Source: CAZAQK01 sp964535825
Lineage (GTDB): Bacteria; Pseudomonadota; Alphaproteobacteria; Rickettsiales; SXRF01
Direction: 5' to 3'
Length of the DNA: 64,000 bases
NCBI GenBank assembly: GCA_964535825.1
Contig: CAZHUC010000005.1
Span: 62,001-126,000 of the forward strand
In this document: positions 17,185 to 26,675 of the stretch, piece after piece
Numbering within the stretch: position 1 is the stretch's first letter
How the letters are laid out: each line of letters starts with the position of its first letter
Made by a program: the position numbers and the translations under genes
Notes under the pieces: generated by a model
Databases searched by the model: none
Seen by the model: the letters and a program-made list of their open reading frames with translations, nothing else
What the model was told of the DNA's origin: nothing

Positions 17185-18969
17185 CTACAACCTGTCCGTC
17201 AAGTCGATGGTATTGATGAGCTCATCAATAGCAATTTCACCGGCAATTACCTTGTTGATACCATCCTGCTGCATGGTTACAAAACCGTTCTGCAGCGCGT
17301 ATTCCGCCATGACCTTACGCGTCGCATTGGTGGCGATAAGCTCATCGAATGCCCTGTCTACACGCAATACTTCCACGATCGCTGTACGTCCTTTGACCCC
17401 TTTGCGACCGCATTTCTCGCAGCCAACGGCATCATAAATAGTAGGTGCTTTAGACGCCTCAACGCCAAGGATCTTGCATTCTTCAGCTGTCGCCTGACGC
17501 GCCTTACGGCAATGCACGCAAAGCTTCCTTGCAAGGCGCTGTGCCAGGCAGCCGATCAGCGAGCCGGCCAATAGATGCGAAGGAATACCAATATCGTTCA
17601 GACGCGGGATAGCGCCCAACGCATCGTTGGTGTGCAGTGTAGTGTACACCTGGTGACCGGTAAGTGCGGCACGAACGGCCATCAGGGCCGTGTCCTCATC
17701 GCGCACCTCACCGATGAAGATAATGTCAGGATCTTGACGCATCATCGATTTGATACCGTTGGTAAAATCCATACCCGTACCTTCGCGCACGTTACTCTGG
17801 CGAATGAGCGGCAGCTGATATTCCACCGGATCTTCCAGTGTCATGATGTTGGTGTCGATCGAGTTGATATAATTCAGCACCGAATAGAGCGTGGTGGTTT
17901 TACCCGAACCCGTTGGACCAGTAACGATGATGATACCTTCCGGGCGCTTGATCATGCGCTTGAGAATGGCGGTGTTATAATCAGAGAATCCAAGATTTTC
18001 CAGAGGTACGAGTGATTTTGCCTTGTCGAGCAGACGCATCACGATGTTCTCGCCATGCACGGTCGGCTGGGTTGCCACACGAAAATCGATCTCGCGGCCA
18101 AGTACCGTGTAGGTGATACGACCGTCCTGCGGGTTGCGGGTTTCTGCGATATTCATGCCCGACATAATTTTGATACGCACCGCCATCGCCGCCCAGTAAT
18201 CCAGATGGAGCGAGCGCACCTGCAACATGTTCCCGTCGATACGGTAACGCAGGCGGAGGAATGAACCTTCCGGCTCAAAGTGAATATCCGATGCGCCCTG
18301 CTTGATGGCATCCACCAAGAGCGCATTCACCAGACGCACGGTCGGGTTTACATAGCCTTCCTGACGGCCATCGAGCTTGGTATGTTCGCGGATACCGGTT
18401 TCAATTTCCTTTAAAATACCATCGATCGATATTTCATAATCGTAATACTGGTCGATGAGCTCGAGTATCTCGGATTCCGTACAATAGATCGGGATGATCT
18501 TTGCATTGCGCGGCACATGGCGGCGCACCTGGTCAATCGCGAGTACGTTATAAACGTCAGCCATAGCGAGTTTGAGCGTGTCATTCTCATAGGAGACAGG
18601 CAGCACCTTATTGCGAACAGCGATCTCTTTCGGTAAGCGGCGCACCACGGTAGAATCAAGCACCGCCGATTTAGGGTCAAATTTCTGTGTGCCGGAAGAT
18701 TCAGCCAGTACCTCGCCCAGCGCGGATTCCGTGATAAATCCCATTTCCACGAGGATCGCACCAAAGAGTTTTTTGGAATTCTTCTGCTCGGTAAGTACGA
18801 TCTGCAATTGGTCGGGCGAGATCAGTCCAAGCGACAATAATTTTTCACCGATACGCATCGGTTTGGCGGCAGGCTTAGCACCTTCTTCTGAGCCCGAATC
18901 CATGCTCTGCGGCGCACCAGCAGGGGACTTATCTTCGCTTTTGTTCTTGTCTGATTTATCCGCCGTCAT
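17185..18969 (-). CDS. pilB: pilus assembly ATPase PilB/MshE/GspE family
   Basis: This is a 594-residue assembly motor. After a charged 35-residue leader comes an MshEN-type N-terminal domain (about 38-170: GEKLLSLGLISPDQL, GAILVEMGFITESAL), the domain that binds cyclic di-GMP in MshE. The ATPase core has QGASDIHFEP, Walker A GPTGSGKTTT (about 351-360), LEDPVEYQL, Walker B DPDIIFIGEVRDEDT and TGHQVYTTLHTND. Zinc-binding Cys pairs (CVHC, CEKC) follow. It heads the minus-strand operon pilB-pilC-PilM/N-PilO-PilP-ABC. The MshEN domain makes control by cyclic di-GMP plausible. Confidence 0.93.
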   Translation of the reverse strand: MTADKSDKNKSEDKSPAGAPQSMDSGSEEGAKPAAKPMRIGEKLLSLGLISPDQLQIVLTEQKNSKKLFGAILVEMGFITESALGEVLAESSGTQKFDPKSAVLDSTVVRRLPKEIAVRNKVLPVSYENDTLKLAMADVYNVLAIDQVRRHVPRNAKIIPIYCTESEILELIDQYYDYEISIDGILKEIETGIREHTKLDGRQEGYVNPTVRLVNALLVDAIKQGASDIHFEPEGSFLRLRYRIDGNMLQVRSLHLDYWAAMAVRIKIMSGMNIAETRNPQDGRITYTVLGREIDFRVATQPTVHGENIVMRLLDKAKSLVPLENLGFSDYNTAILKRMIKRPEGIIIVTGPTGSGKTTTLYSVLNYINSIDTNIMTLEDPVEYQLPLIRQSNVREGTGMDFTNGIKSMMRQDPDIIFIGEVRDEDTALMAVRAALTGHQVYTTLHTNDALGAIPRLNDIGIPSHLLAGSLIGCLAQRLARKLCVHCRKARQATAEECKILGVEASKAPTIYDAVGCEKCGRKGVKGRTAIVEVLRVDRAFDELIATNATRKVMAEYALQNGFVTMQQDGINKVIAGEIAIDELINTIDLTDRL

Positions 18970-19084
18970 AATGTGTATGTGTTTCAGTTCGTTAAATAGT
19001 TCACACGACTCTCCATTTCACATTAGAGACCAAAAAGATTGAGAATCAGTTAACGTATTGAGATACCGAGTATTATGGTCAGGT

Positions 19085-22000
19085 TTAGGCGACCGCCCCA
19101 CGCAGCTGCAATTTCTTGAGACAACTATCGATCCACAGCGCTGTGAGCTTTTCCTGCACGGAATTCTGTTTCAGGCGGTCATTCAAATGGTCGAACGCCA
19201 CATTATCGAGCTTCTGATCTTGATTGAAGCAGGAATACACATAGGTTTCCTTGCCGGTTGCCGGATCGATATGCTTCTGCAGACATTGCGCGCAGATTTC
19301 TTTCATCATGCACTGCATCGGTGAGTTGATACTGCCGATCGCCACATGGTCAGGACGCAGGTAAGGCTTCAACACGTTATGACGCGCCGCCCCCACGGCC
19401 GCCATCATGCGGTCAGAGCCAATAGCGATCATATGGCTTGAGGTAGGAAATAGCTGCGTATCTCCCAGCTTACCCTCGGCATAGGCACGCATCGCCTCCA
19501 CGATATTGCCTTTGAACGATCTGTCCTGCAGACGGTTCTTGGAGAGCTCTGCCTCATCGCAGCACCAGACGATAATATCCGCTGCCTGCTCGATTTCGTG
19601 GGTCTTGTAGCGGTCGATGGCTTTTTTGTAGCCGGCAAAATACAGCACCTTGCTGCCCTTTTCACGCATCGCTTTGCCAATGGAGAACAGCACGGCATTA
19701 CCCAGACCGCCACCTACCAATATCACATCCTCATTGGCAGGAATTTCTGTTGGAGTCCCTGTCGGGCCCATCAGCACCACCGGCTCTCCCTTTTTCAGAT
19801 GCGCGCACAGATCCGATGAACCGCCCATTTCCAGCGCGATTACAGAGAGTAGCCCCTTGTCCTTATCTACCCATGCTCCGGTCATGGCGAGGCCTTCCAT
19901 GGCAAGCGTTGTGGCTGAAACCTTGACCGCGTTGGCTTCAAAATTCTGCAGGCGGTAAAATTGGCCGGGCTGGAACTGCTTGGCAGCAAGTGGCGCATGC
20001 ATCACCACTTCAATGATGTTTGGTGTTAAGCGGTTCACTTCATGCACCGTTGCGCGCAGTTGCTGATTGATCTGTACAATAAATTGTTCGCTGGTGACTG
20101 GTGATTTATCGCGGCGTTTTTCAAGCACTGCACTCACCACAGGATAACCCTGCTTGGCGCTGCCCATGGCTTTTACAACGTTCCCCGCAAAAGACGGATG
20201 CAGGTCACCAAAGAAACTCACACTCCTGCCCTGCTCATCCACAGACATAAGCACATGCACATCTTTGGGCTTGGACACACGCTCCGGCTTCACATGGCTT
20301 CCACTGGCATCCACGGCTTTGAAATATTTGCCGTCGAGTGCGAAATGCTCAGGGTCTTCACGTTGCAATACCGTGTTCGGATTCGTACCGGCAGCGATGA
20401 GAACCGTGCGAGCCGGAATAGTGATGCTGTCTTTTTCCGTGCCAGCTTTTTTAAGCGTAATGCTGCTCGCGTAACCAAATTTATCGCAAACGATGGCTTG
20501 TGGTTCAAACAATTCAGAGAAGAAGATACCTTCTTCAAATGCCTTCTCTACCTCTTCATGATTCAGCCTGTAACTCGGCGCATCAATCAGGCGTTTGCGG
20601 TAAATGAGTTTTACCCCGCCCCAGCTATCCAGCAAGCTCCATACATCCGGAGTTTCCTTTTTCTTTTCCTCGCGAATAGCACGGCCATGCGCCAAGAATT
20701 CCTCGGCGATGATGGTATCTTCCTCGCTCCAGCTTTTACGCACGGCCTGTTCGCCACGCTCTGCTACCAACGCTTCATAACGCGTGAGGAATTTCTCCAC
20801 CTGTACCGGATAATACGCCAGTGATTCTGTAGCGGTATCAATGGCAGTGAGTCCGCCACCGATCACCACCACCGGCAGGCGCACTTGCAAATTCGCGATG
20901 GAATCTTTTTTCGCTGCACCGGTAAGCTGCAGCGCCATCAGGAAATCTGATGCCGTGCGCACCCCGCGAGAAAGGCCACCCGGCATATCAATGAGTGTCG
21001 GCTTACCCGCGCCCATGCACAGCGCAATATGATCAAAGCCAAGCGAAAATGCGTTCTCATAAGTCAGCGCTGAACCAAAACGCACGCCACCGATCATGGA
21101 GAATTGTGCACGGCGCTCCAGAAGCAGGCGGAGTATTTTCAGGTAATTTTTATCCCAGCGTACGGTGATGCCATATTCAGCCACGCCACCAAAACCTGCC
21201 AGTGTGCGCTCATCCAGCGATTCATAAATGGTGCTGATATCTTTGATGGGTTCAAATGGCACGCGCGCACCCAGTGGTGTTACGCCAGAAATGTTTTGCA
21301 CGACCGGTTCTATCTTCAGACCATCGATACCCACCACCGTGTGCCCATCATTCATCAAATGATGCGCAAGCGTGTATCCCGCAGGGCCAAGGCCGGATAC
21401 CAGCACCTTGCGGCCAGTGTCTGCTTTAGGCAGCGGACGCTCCAGATTCAGCGGATTCCAGCGTGTGAGCAGTGAGTATATCTCAAAGCCATAGGGAAGT
21501 TTGAGCACATCTTTGAGCACATGCGTTTCCACCAGCGGAATGTTCACCGGTTCTTGCTTCTGGTAAATGCAGGATTTCATGCAATCATTACAAATGCGGT
21601 GGCCCGTGCCTGCACACATCGGGTTATCCACTGTCGTCATCGCAAGCGCACCCAGCGGCACTCCCTCTGATTTCAGCGTATTCATTTCTGAAATTTTTTC
21701 TTCCAGCGGACAACCGGCCAGTGTGATATCCAGCGGGTTCTTCTTATATTCACCGGTTTTTTCCTTCATGCCTTTAGCACAGGAATCCTTGCCCTGATTA
21801 TGGCAGAAGATGCAGTAATTCGCGTGGTCAAGCGCCTGCTGCAATGTGCCTGCATCATCGGTGAGTTTGAAACCATCACGCGCACGCAAATGGTTTTTGC
21901 CGAAACGCATCACAGTGATGCCGTCACGCAGTTCGGTTTCGGTTGCCACCAGATTCTCGGCATCCAGCTTGCGCGGCTGCTTGAAGAGTATGCCATTGCC

Positions 22001-22534
22001 ATGACGCGCACGTCCGGCTTCTGTCAGTAGTGCCCACGCAGCATAGCGTGCAGCCATTTCCAGCAGTGATTTATGCTCTTCTTCTTTTTCCATCCAACCC
22101 ATGATGGTCCTGGCGAATGCCAGCTCAAAGAATTCATCTTCCACCGGCACAAGCGGCAGCATCTGCAGGATTGCATCCGCATTGAGGCGCTCTGCTTCTT
22201 CCTGCTTCAGGGATTTAGCGGCACGACGCTGTACGAACAAACGTTTACACGCATACAGTGGTGCGAGTGTGTGATGCCACTCAGCAAGTTTTTGCACTTC
22301 AGATTCAATACCGAAAAGTTTGGCAATAAAATCTTCTGCGTGCGGTGCAACATCAATGAGCAACTGCGAATGCGCCTTATCATCGAGCGATGCTCTGTCG
22401 GCGCGTGCAGCCACAAAACGGTTGAACAATTCAATGTCCGTTCTCTTCAACTCATCACAAAAAATGCCGTCGAGTTTCACCAACCCGTCGCGGTGATAGA
22501 GTTCTTCAAATGATATGTCCCATGCGAACATCAT
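19085..22534 (-). CDS. large FAD/NAD(P) oxidoreductase, GltD-like plus PyrK-like fusion
   Basis: This 1149-residue protein has an N-terminal region of unknown role (about 1-235), then Cys clusters suited to Fe-S centres (YCIFCHNQGKDSC, CNDCMKSC), a GltD-type FAD/NAD(P) module (VLVSGLGPAGYTLAHHLM; VVIGGGLTAIDTATE), and a C-terminal ferredoxin-reductase/PyrK-like module (FQPGQFYRL, DVILVGGGLGNAVLFSIG) with CMMKEICAQC and a further Cys. This combination resembles a one-chain NfnAB-type transhydrogenase. The first ATG overlaps the DUF2238 stop by four bases, so it ends the sulfate-assimilation operon, which has no cysJ. Supplying electrons for CysI is a reasonable inference. No closer function is known to me. 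Confidence 0.82.
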   Translation of the reverse strand: MMFAWDISFEELYHRDGLVKLDGIFCDELKRTDIELFNRFVAARADRASLDDKAHSQLLIDVAPHAEDFIAKLFGIESEVQKLAEWHHTLAPLYACKRLFVQRRAAKSLKQEEAERLNADAILQMLPLVPVEDEFFELAFARTIMGWMEKEEEHKSLLEMAARYAAWALLTEAGRARHGNGILFKQPRKLDAENLVATETELRDGITVMRFGKNHLRARDGFKLTDDAGTLQQALDHANYCIFCHNQGKDSCAKGMKEKTGEYKKNPLDITLAGCPLEEKISEMNTLKSEGVPLGALAMTTVDNPMCAGTGHRICNDCMKSCIYQKQEPVNIPLVETHVLKDVLKLPYGFEIYSLLTRWNPLNLERPLPKADTGRKVLVSGLGPAGYTLAHHLMNDGHTVVGIDGLKIEPVVQNISGVTPLGARVPFEPIKDISTIYESLDERTLAGFGGVAEYGITVRWDKNYLKILRLLLERRAQFSMIGGVRFGSALTYENAFSLGFDHIALCMGAGKPTLIDMPGGLSRGVRTASDFLMALQLTGAAKKDSIANLQVRLPVVVIGGGLTAIDTATESLAYYPVQVEKFLTRYEALVAERGEQAVRKSWSEEDTIIAEEFLAHGRAIREEKKKETPDVWSLLDSWGGVKLIYRKRLIDAPSYRLNHEEVEKAFEEGIFFSELFEPQAIVCDKFGYASSITLKKAGTEKDSITIPARTVLIAAGTNPNTVLQREDPEHFALDGKYFKAVDASGSHVKPERVSKPKDVHVLMSVDEQGRSVSFFGDLHPSFAGNVVKAMGSAKQGYPVVSAVLEKRRDKSPVTSEQFIVQINQQLRATVHEVNRLTPNIIEVVMHAPLAAKQFQPGQFYRLQNFEANAVKVSATTLAMEGLAMTGAWVDKDKGLLSVIALEMGGSSDLCAHLKKGEPVVLMGPTGTPTEIPANEDVILVGGGLGNAVLFSIGKAMREKGSKVLYFAGYKKAIDRYKTHEIEQAADIIVWCCDEAELSKNRLQDRSFKGNIVEAMRAYAEGKLGDTQLFPTSSHMIAIGSDRMMAAVGAARHNVLKPYLRPDHVAIGSINSPMQCMMKEICAQCLQKHIDPATGKETYVYSCFNQDQKLDNVAFDHLNDRLKQNSVQEKLTALWIDSCLKKLQLRGAVA

Positions 22535-23151
22535 GTATGTCTTTCCTTCAGTGACGCAAGGGCGCGGTCATGTGTTTTATTAAGCATAAGCAACGCTGTC
22601 ATAGCACCAAGGCCGGCAAGCACCATATCTTTTTGTGTATCCCAGACATCCCCTTGAAGACCAAGAAAAGAATCTATCGTTTTACCGCCTTCTACAATAT
22701 ATGCGGCGGTCATTTCAGCAATCTCATAGAGTGCGCTAAAACCAAGACAACTAAATATAATGACAATATACATTGATTTTCCAAGCTGCAGCACGCCTTG
22801 CCGTATCAGTAATTCACGCAGGATAATGGCAGGTACAACGCCCTGCACAAAATGCCCAACACGGTCAAAATGATTCCGCGAGTGTCCCAATTCATCCTTA
22901 AGCCAGTTGAATAATGGAACTTCGGAATATGTATAATGCGCTCCTATCAACATGAGTACGAAACTGAATGCGATCAGGCCATAAGTAAAATCAGTAAAGA
23001 CATACATGCGATATGTAGCGATCAGCAACGTAAGTCCCAGCAAAACGGGCAACGCCTCCAGAATCCACAAAAACGGATCATGAGCATCATGAAAAGACAA
23101 AGCTATAGCCAGCAGCATGAATACCAGAAGTGATATATGTGAATAGTTCAT
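22531..23151 (-). CDS. DUF2238 (YjdF-type) membrane protein
   Basis: The 206-residue protein has about six membrane segments and the DUF2238 hallmarks: YTYSEVPLFNWL, RNHFDRVGHFVQGVVPAIILRELL, and FSALYEIAEM...YIVEGGKTIDSFLGLQGDVWDTQKDM. The family includes Escherichia coli YjdF and has no established function. It overlaps cysNC at its start and the large oxidoreductase at its stop by four bases each, so it is part of the sulfur operon transcript. Confidence 0.88.
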   Translation of the reverse strand: MNYSHISLLVFMLLAIALSFHDAHDPFLWILEALPVLLGLTLLIATYRMYVFTDFTYGLIAFSFVLMLIGAHYTYSEVPLFNWLKDELGHSRNHFDRVGHFVQGVVPAIILRELLIRQGVLQLGKSMYIVIIFSCLGFSALYEIAEMTAAYIVEGGKTIDSFLGLQGDVWDTQKDMVLAGLGAMTALLMLNKTHDRALASLKERHT

Positions 23152-25103
23152 ATGCCCGTACCCGCGTAATCCTGACCACCGCTTTCATCCAATGCCAATG
23201 TCTTCACCGGCTCGACCAGATGGTGTGTTACATATTTCACCATATCATCCACGCAGGCGGAAACGCTCTGAGCTTCCGTATCCAGCACGATATCCGGATT
23301 TTCAGGCTCTTCATACGGCGCGCTGATACCAGTGAAATCTTTGATCTCTCCTGCCCGCGCTTTTTTATAAAGGCCTTTCACATCACGCTTCTCGCAGGCT
23401 TCAACAGAAGCTTTTACATACACGTTGTGGAAGAAATCCGGCGCTACTGCGCGCGCTTTCCTGCGATCTTCACGATAAGGCGAAATGAAAGATGTTATCA
23501 CGATCGTGCCTGATTGCGCGAAGAGTGCTGCCACTTCTGCAACACGGCGAATATTCTCGCTGCGATCTTCTGGTGAGAAACCAAGGTCACGATTCAGGCC
23601 TTTTCGGATAGAATCCCCATCCAGCACGAATACATTATACCCCTTATCGAACAGGCGTTTCTGTAGCTGCGAGGCAATGGTGGATTTCCCAGAGCCTGAA
23701 AGCCCCGTGAACCACAACACACCGCCAAAATGCCCGTGCTGCAATGCGCGCTGGCGCGCATCCACACCAAAATCTGTTTCCGACAGATTCTTGGATTTCA
23801 CCTGCGATTGTATGGCCGCACGCTGGTCATAAAATCCTTCCATGCTGATGATGCCACCGCCCGCCACATCATAATCCTGCAATATTACAAAGCGGCCAAG
23901 TTCAGGACTTGTATTGAATTCATCCAACGCGACCACGCTGCGTGTGCGTATCACTACTTCTGCCACGCTATTTCGTTCCACACGGTTGGCAGGTCGTTGT
24001 GCCAGCGTATCTGCGTCGATCACATGCTCGATGGTCTTTATCTCAGCCAGAACTGATACTGTGCCCAGCTTTATCTTATAGCGCTTTTGCTCTTCCAACG
24101 GCTTCGTTCCGAGCCAGAAAATGCGAGCGCGGAACATGTTGCTTAGCACCGGCGCATCTTTCTCGTGGCTGGCCACATGCCCGCGCTCAACGAATATCTG
24201 GTCATCCAGGGTAATGCCCACGCTCTGGCCTGCGTGTACCTCCTTTATGTTCGAACTTGCTGGCCATGTTTCAATGCTTGCCACTTTCGCCTTTGCATTG
24301 CTTGGCGAGAAGGTGAGTGTGTCACCTATCCTGAGCGTGCCGCTTTCGATACGGCCTGCAAGTATGCGCCGCTCATCGAATTTATATACGTCCTGAATAG
24401 GAAAACGCAGTGGTTTGCTCGTATCTGCCTTGGCAACATCAAAATGCTCCAGCGCATCAATGACACTATCGCCCTTGTACCATTTCAGGTGCTGCGTAAT
24501 TTCTGCGATACCATCACCTTCACGCGCAGACACCGGAATAAAACAGGTAGGCTCGACACCCACTGTTTTTAAATACGCGCGATATTCTTTCTCGATGGTA
24601 TCAAAGATCTTCTGGTCGTAGCCCACCATATCCATCTTGTTCACGACAACAGCGATCTGACGCACACCGAGCAAATGCAGAAGGTAGCCATGTTTTCTGC
24701 TTTGCTCACGAATGCCTTCCTTGGCATCAATGATGAGCAGCGCCGCATCAGCCTGCGCAGCACCCGTTATCATATTCTTCAGGAATTCTTTGTGGCCGGG
24801 TGCATCGATGATCACCACATCACGGTTCTTTGTGCGCAACCATATCTGTGTGGTATCCACCGTAATTCCCTGGTCGCGCTCTACCTGCAATGCATCAAGC
24901 AGGAACGACCATTCGAACGGCATGCCGCGCTTCTTGCAACTTGCCTGTATGGCTTCAAACTTACCGTCTGGCAATGAATGCGTATCATGCAACAATCTGC
25001 CCACAAGTGTGGATTTTCCATGATCGACATGGCCGACGATCACCAGCTTGAGTTGCTGGCGGGAAGAAGATTGTAGTCCGAGTAATTTTTTGAATGGGTT
25101 CAT
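23148..25103 (-). CDS. cysNC: bifunctional sulfate adenylyltransferase subunit 1 / adenylylsulfate kinase CysNC
   Basis: From the ATG at 25103, one base after the cysD stop, the protein has 651 residues; in-frame Met codons upstream lie inside cysD. The CysN GTPase part has GHVDHGKST (about 24-32), DAPGHKEF and NKMDM. The C-terminal APS kinase has its own P-loop GLSGSGKST, DGDSIRKGLNRDLGFS, the ITSFISPYREDR region with the expected Ser, and KDFTGISAPYE, so it looks intact. CysN with CysD makes APS from sulfate and ATP; the kinase then makes PAPS. The neighbouring CysH has the cysteines of an APS reductase, so the kinase is not needed for reduction itself. Confidence 0.94.
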   Translation of the reverse strand: MNPFKKLLGLQSSSRQQLKLVIVGHVDHGKSTLVGRLLHDTHSLPDGKFEAIQASCKKRGMPFEWSFLLDALQVERDQGITVDTTQIWLRTKNRDVVIIDAPGHKEFLKNMITGAAQADAALLIIDAKEGIREQSRKHGYLLHLLGVRQIAVVVNKMDMVGYDQKIFDTIEKEYRAYLKTVGVEPTCFIPVSAREGDGIAEITQHLKWYKGDSVIDALEHFDVAKADTSKPLRFPIQDVYKFDERRILAGRIESGTLRIGDTLTFSPSNAKAKVASIETWPASSNIKEVHAGQSVGITLDDQIFVERGHVASHEKDAPVLSNMFRARIFWLGTKPLEEQKRYKIKLGTVSVLAEIKTIEHVIDADTLAQRPANRVERNSVAEVVIRTRSVVALDEFNTSPELGRFVILQDYDVAGGGIISMEGFYDQRAAIQSQVKSKNLSETDFGVDARQRALQHGHFGGVLWFTGLSGSGKSTIASQLQKRLFDKGYNVFVLDGDSIRKGLNRDLGFSPEDRSENIRRVAEVAALFAQSGTIVITSFISPYREDRRKARAVAPDFFHNVYVKASVEACEKRDVKGLYKKARAGEIKDFTGISAPYEEPENPDIVLDTEAQSVSACVDDMVKYVTHHLVEPVKTLALDESGGQDYAGTGI

Positions 25104-25104
25104 A

Positions 25105-25938
25105 TCACATATACCCATCTGCGCGCAGGCGTTCAAAAGATGATTCGTCTTCATCAGCCCCCATCGGGCGGCCAGAACGCTCTGACACTCTGGTGGTTTT
25201 CAGTTCTGCGATGATGGCATCAATGGTTGCAGCGCTGCTGGCAATAGGCCATGTAATGCCTTTTTCACCAAGCGAGCGGAAGCGCATCAACTGCCCACCG
25301 AAACTCCGGCCTTCGAACTCATGATATTCACGGGCAAAGTACAGCGGCACGATCGGAATATTCTCGCGTTTGATGTATTGCCATATGTCCAGTTCTGTCC
25401 AGTGCAGAAGCGGATGAATACGCAAGGAAGTCCCCGGTGCGAATTCGGTTTTATATTGATCCCAGAATTCTGGCGGCTGCTCTTTTACATCCCAACCACC
25501 TTCAACGCCACGCGGTGAGAATACACGTTCTTTCGCGCGCGTTGCCTCTTCATCGCGACGGATACCTGCGATCACACCAGTGAACCCATGACCATCGAGC
25601 ACTTGCTTGAGCCCCAATGTTTTACGGGATGCTACACGTGCTGCATGCGGCAGTGACGAATCGGTATCTTCCAGCGGCGGACAAACTGGTGCGATAAGAT
25701 TGATATTCCATTCTTTCACATACTTATCACGGAAAGCATAGACCTCATCCATCTCCAGTTCAGTATCGCAATGGATGAGCGGGAACGGCACTTGCCCGAA
25801 GAATGCCTTACGCGCGAGGTGGATCATCACGTTGGAATCCTTGCCGAACGACCACAACATGGCGAGCTTGTCTATCGCGTGGAATGCCTCGCGGAAGATA
25901 TATACGGATTGCGCTTCGAGTTTATCGAGATGATCCAT
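25105..25938 (-). CDS. cysD: sulfate adenylyltransferase subunit 2 CysD
   Basis: The start is the ATG at 25938, overlapping the cysH stop as TGATG; this gives 277 residues beginning MDHLDKLEAQSVYIFREA, the usual CysD N-terminus. It has the PP-loop SFGKDSNVMIHLARKAF, HCDTELEMDEVYAFRD, GIRRDEEATRAKERVFSPR and LHWTELDIWQYI. CysD forms APS from sulfate and ATP, driven by the CysN GTPase. An upstream in-frame ATG at 25986 would add 16 residues within cysH and is unlikely. Confidence 0.95.
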   Translation of the reverse strand: MDHLDKLEAQSVYIFREAFHAIDKLAMLWSFGKDSNVMIHLARKAFFGQVPFPLIHCDTELEMDEVYAFRDKYVKEWNINLIAPVCPPLEDTDSSLPHAARVASRKTLGLKQVLDGHGFTGVIAGIRRDEEATRAKERVFSPRGVEGGWDVKEQPPEFWDQYKTEFAPGTSLRIHPLLHWTELDIWQYIKRENIPIVPLYFAREYHEFEGRSFGGQLMRFRSLGEKGITWPIASSAATIDAIIAELKTTRVSERSGRPMGADEDESSFERLRADGYM

Positions 25939-26675
25939 CACACGCTCCAATCCGATACCGTATCCGATGAAAGGTGAATACCGCATTCGGTTTTCTTTTC
26001 ATCTTCGATACCGATGGTATGCGCCCAGCGTCCTGCACGCTCATCCTGCCCTGCTTCCACTTTTGCCGTGCATGGCGCACAGCCTATGGAAAGATAGCCT
26101 TCTTTCACCAGCGGATGCTCCGGCAGGTTGCGTGCTTTTGTTTCTTTCTTCTGCTGATCTTTATCCCAAAAAGCGAGCGGATTGATACGGAATATGCCTT
26201 TATCATCCAATTCTATTGTCTGCATTTCAGCGCGTTCTGCGGTCTGATAGCGTTTGCGGCCCGTGATGAGCGCAGTGAGTTTCAACTGCTCCACCGCACG
26301 GTTCAACGGCTCAACTTTGCGCAACCAGCAGCAACGGTTAGGCTGCGTACTCCAGAGTTTTCCATCAGGGTCGATACGCCCTGTCATCTCTTTATCTGGT
26401 GTCAGCCAGTGCACATTGGTCAAGCCAAGTTGTGCTGAAAGATCCCGCGCATAGTTCAGCGTTTCAGGAAAATGTTTGTGTGTTTCTAGGAACAATACCG
26501 GCGTTGCTTTATCCACCTCAGCAACCATGGAAAGAAGCAACGCAGCATCCGCACCAAAAGAAGAGACAAGGCCAATCTTGCCCTTGAATTCCTCACGTAT
26601 CATCACGCGCAGCAGTGGCAGCGCATCGAGCGAACCATAGAACATCTGCAAACGTGAAAGCGATATATCACTCAT
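25938..26675 (-). CDS. cysH: assimilatory adenylyl-sulfate (APS) reductase CysH, 4Fe-4S type
   Basis: Starting at the ATG at 26675, which overlaps the upstream stop as ATGA, the protein has 245 residues. It has SFGADAALLLSM (PP-loop), LETHKHFPETL, TGRKRYQTAERA and the C-terminal catalytic ECGIH. The paired Cys in NRCCWLRKVEPL and in IGCAPC are the four ligands of the 4Fe-4S cluster that marks APS reductases rather than cluster-free PAPS reductases. It reduces APS to sulfite and AMP with thioredoxin-type donors. The longer frame up to 26795 is a read-in of the previous gene. Confidence 0.94.
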   Translation of the reverse strand: MSDISLSRLQMFYGSLDALPLLRVMIREEFKGKIGLVSSFGADAALLLSMVAEVDKATPVLFLETHKHFPETLNYARDLSAQLGLTNVHWLTPDKEMTGRIDPDGKLWSTQPNRCCWLRKVEPLNRAVEQLKLTALITGRKRYQTAERAEMQTIELDDKGIFRINPLAFWDKDQQKKETKARNLPEHPLVKEGYLSIGCAPCTAKVEAGQDERAGRWAHTIGIEDEKKTECGIHLSSDTVSDWSV

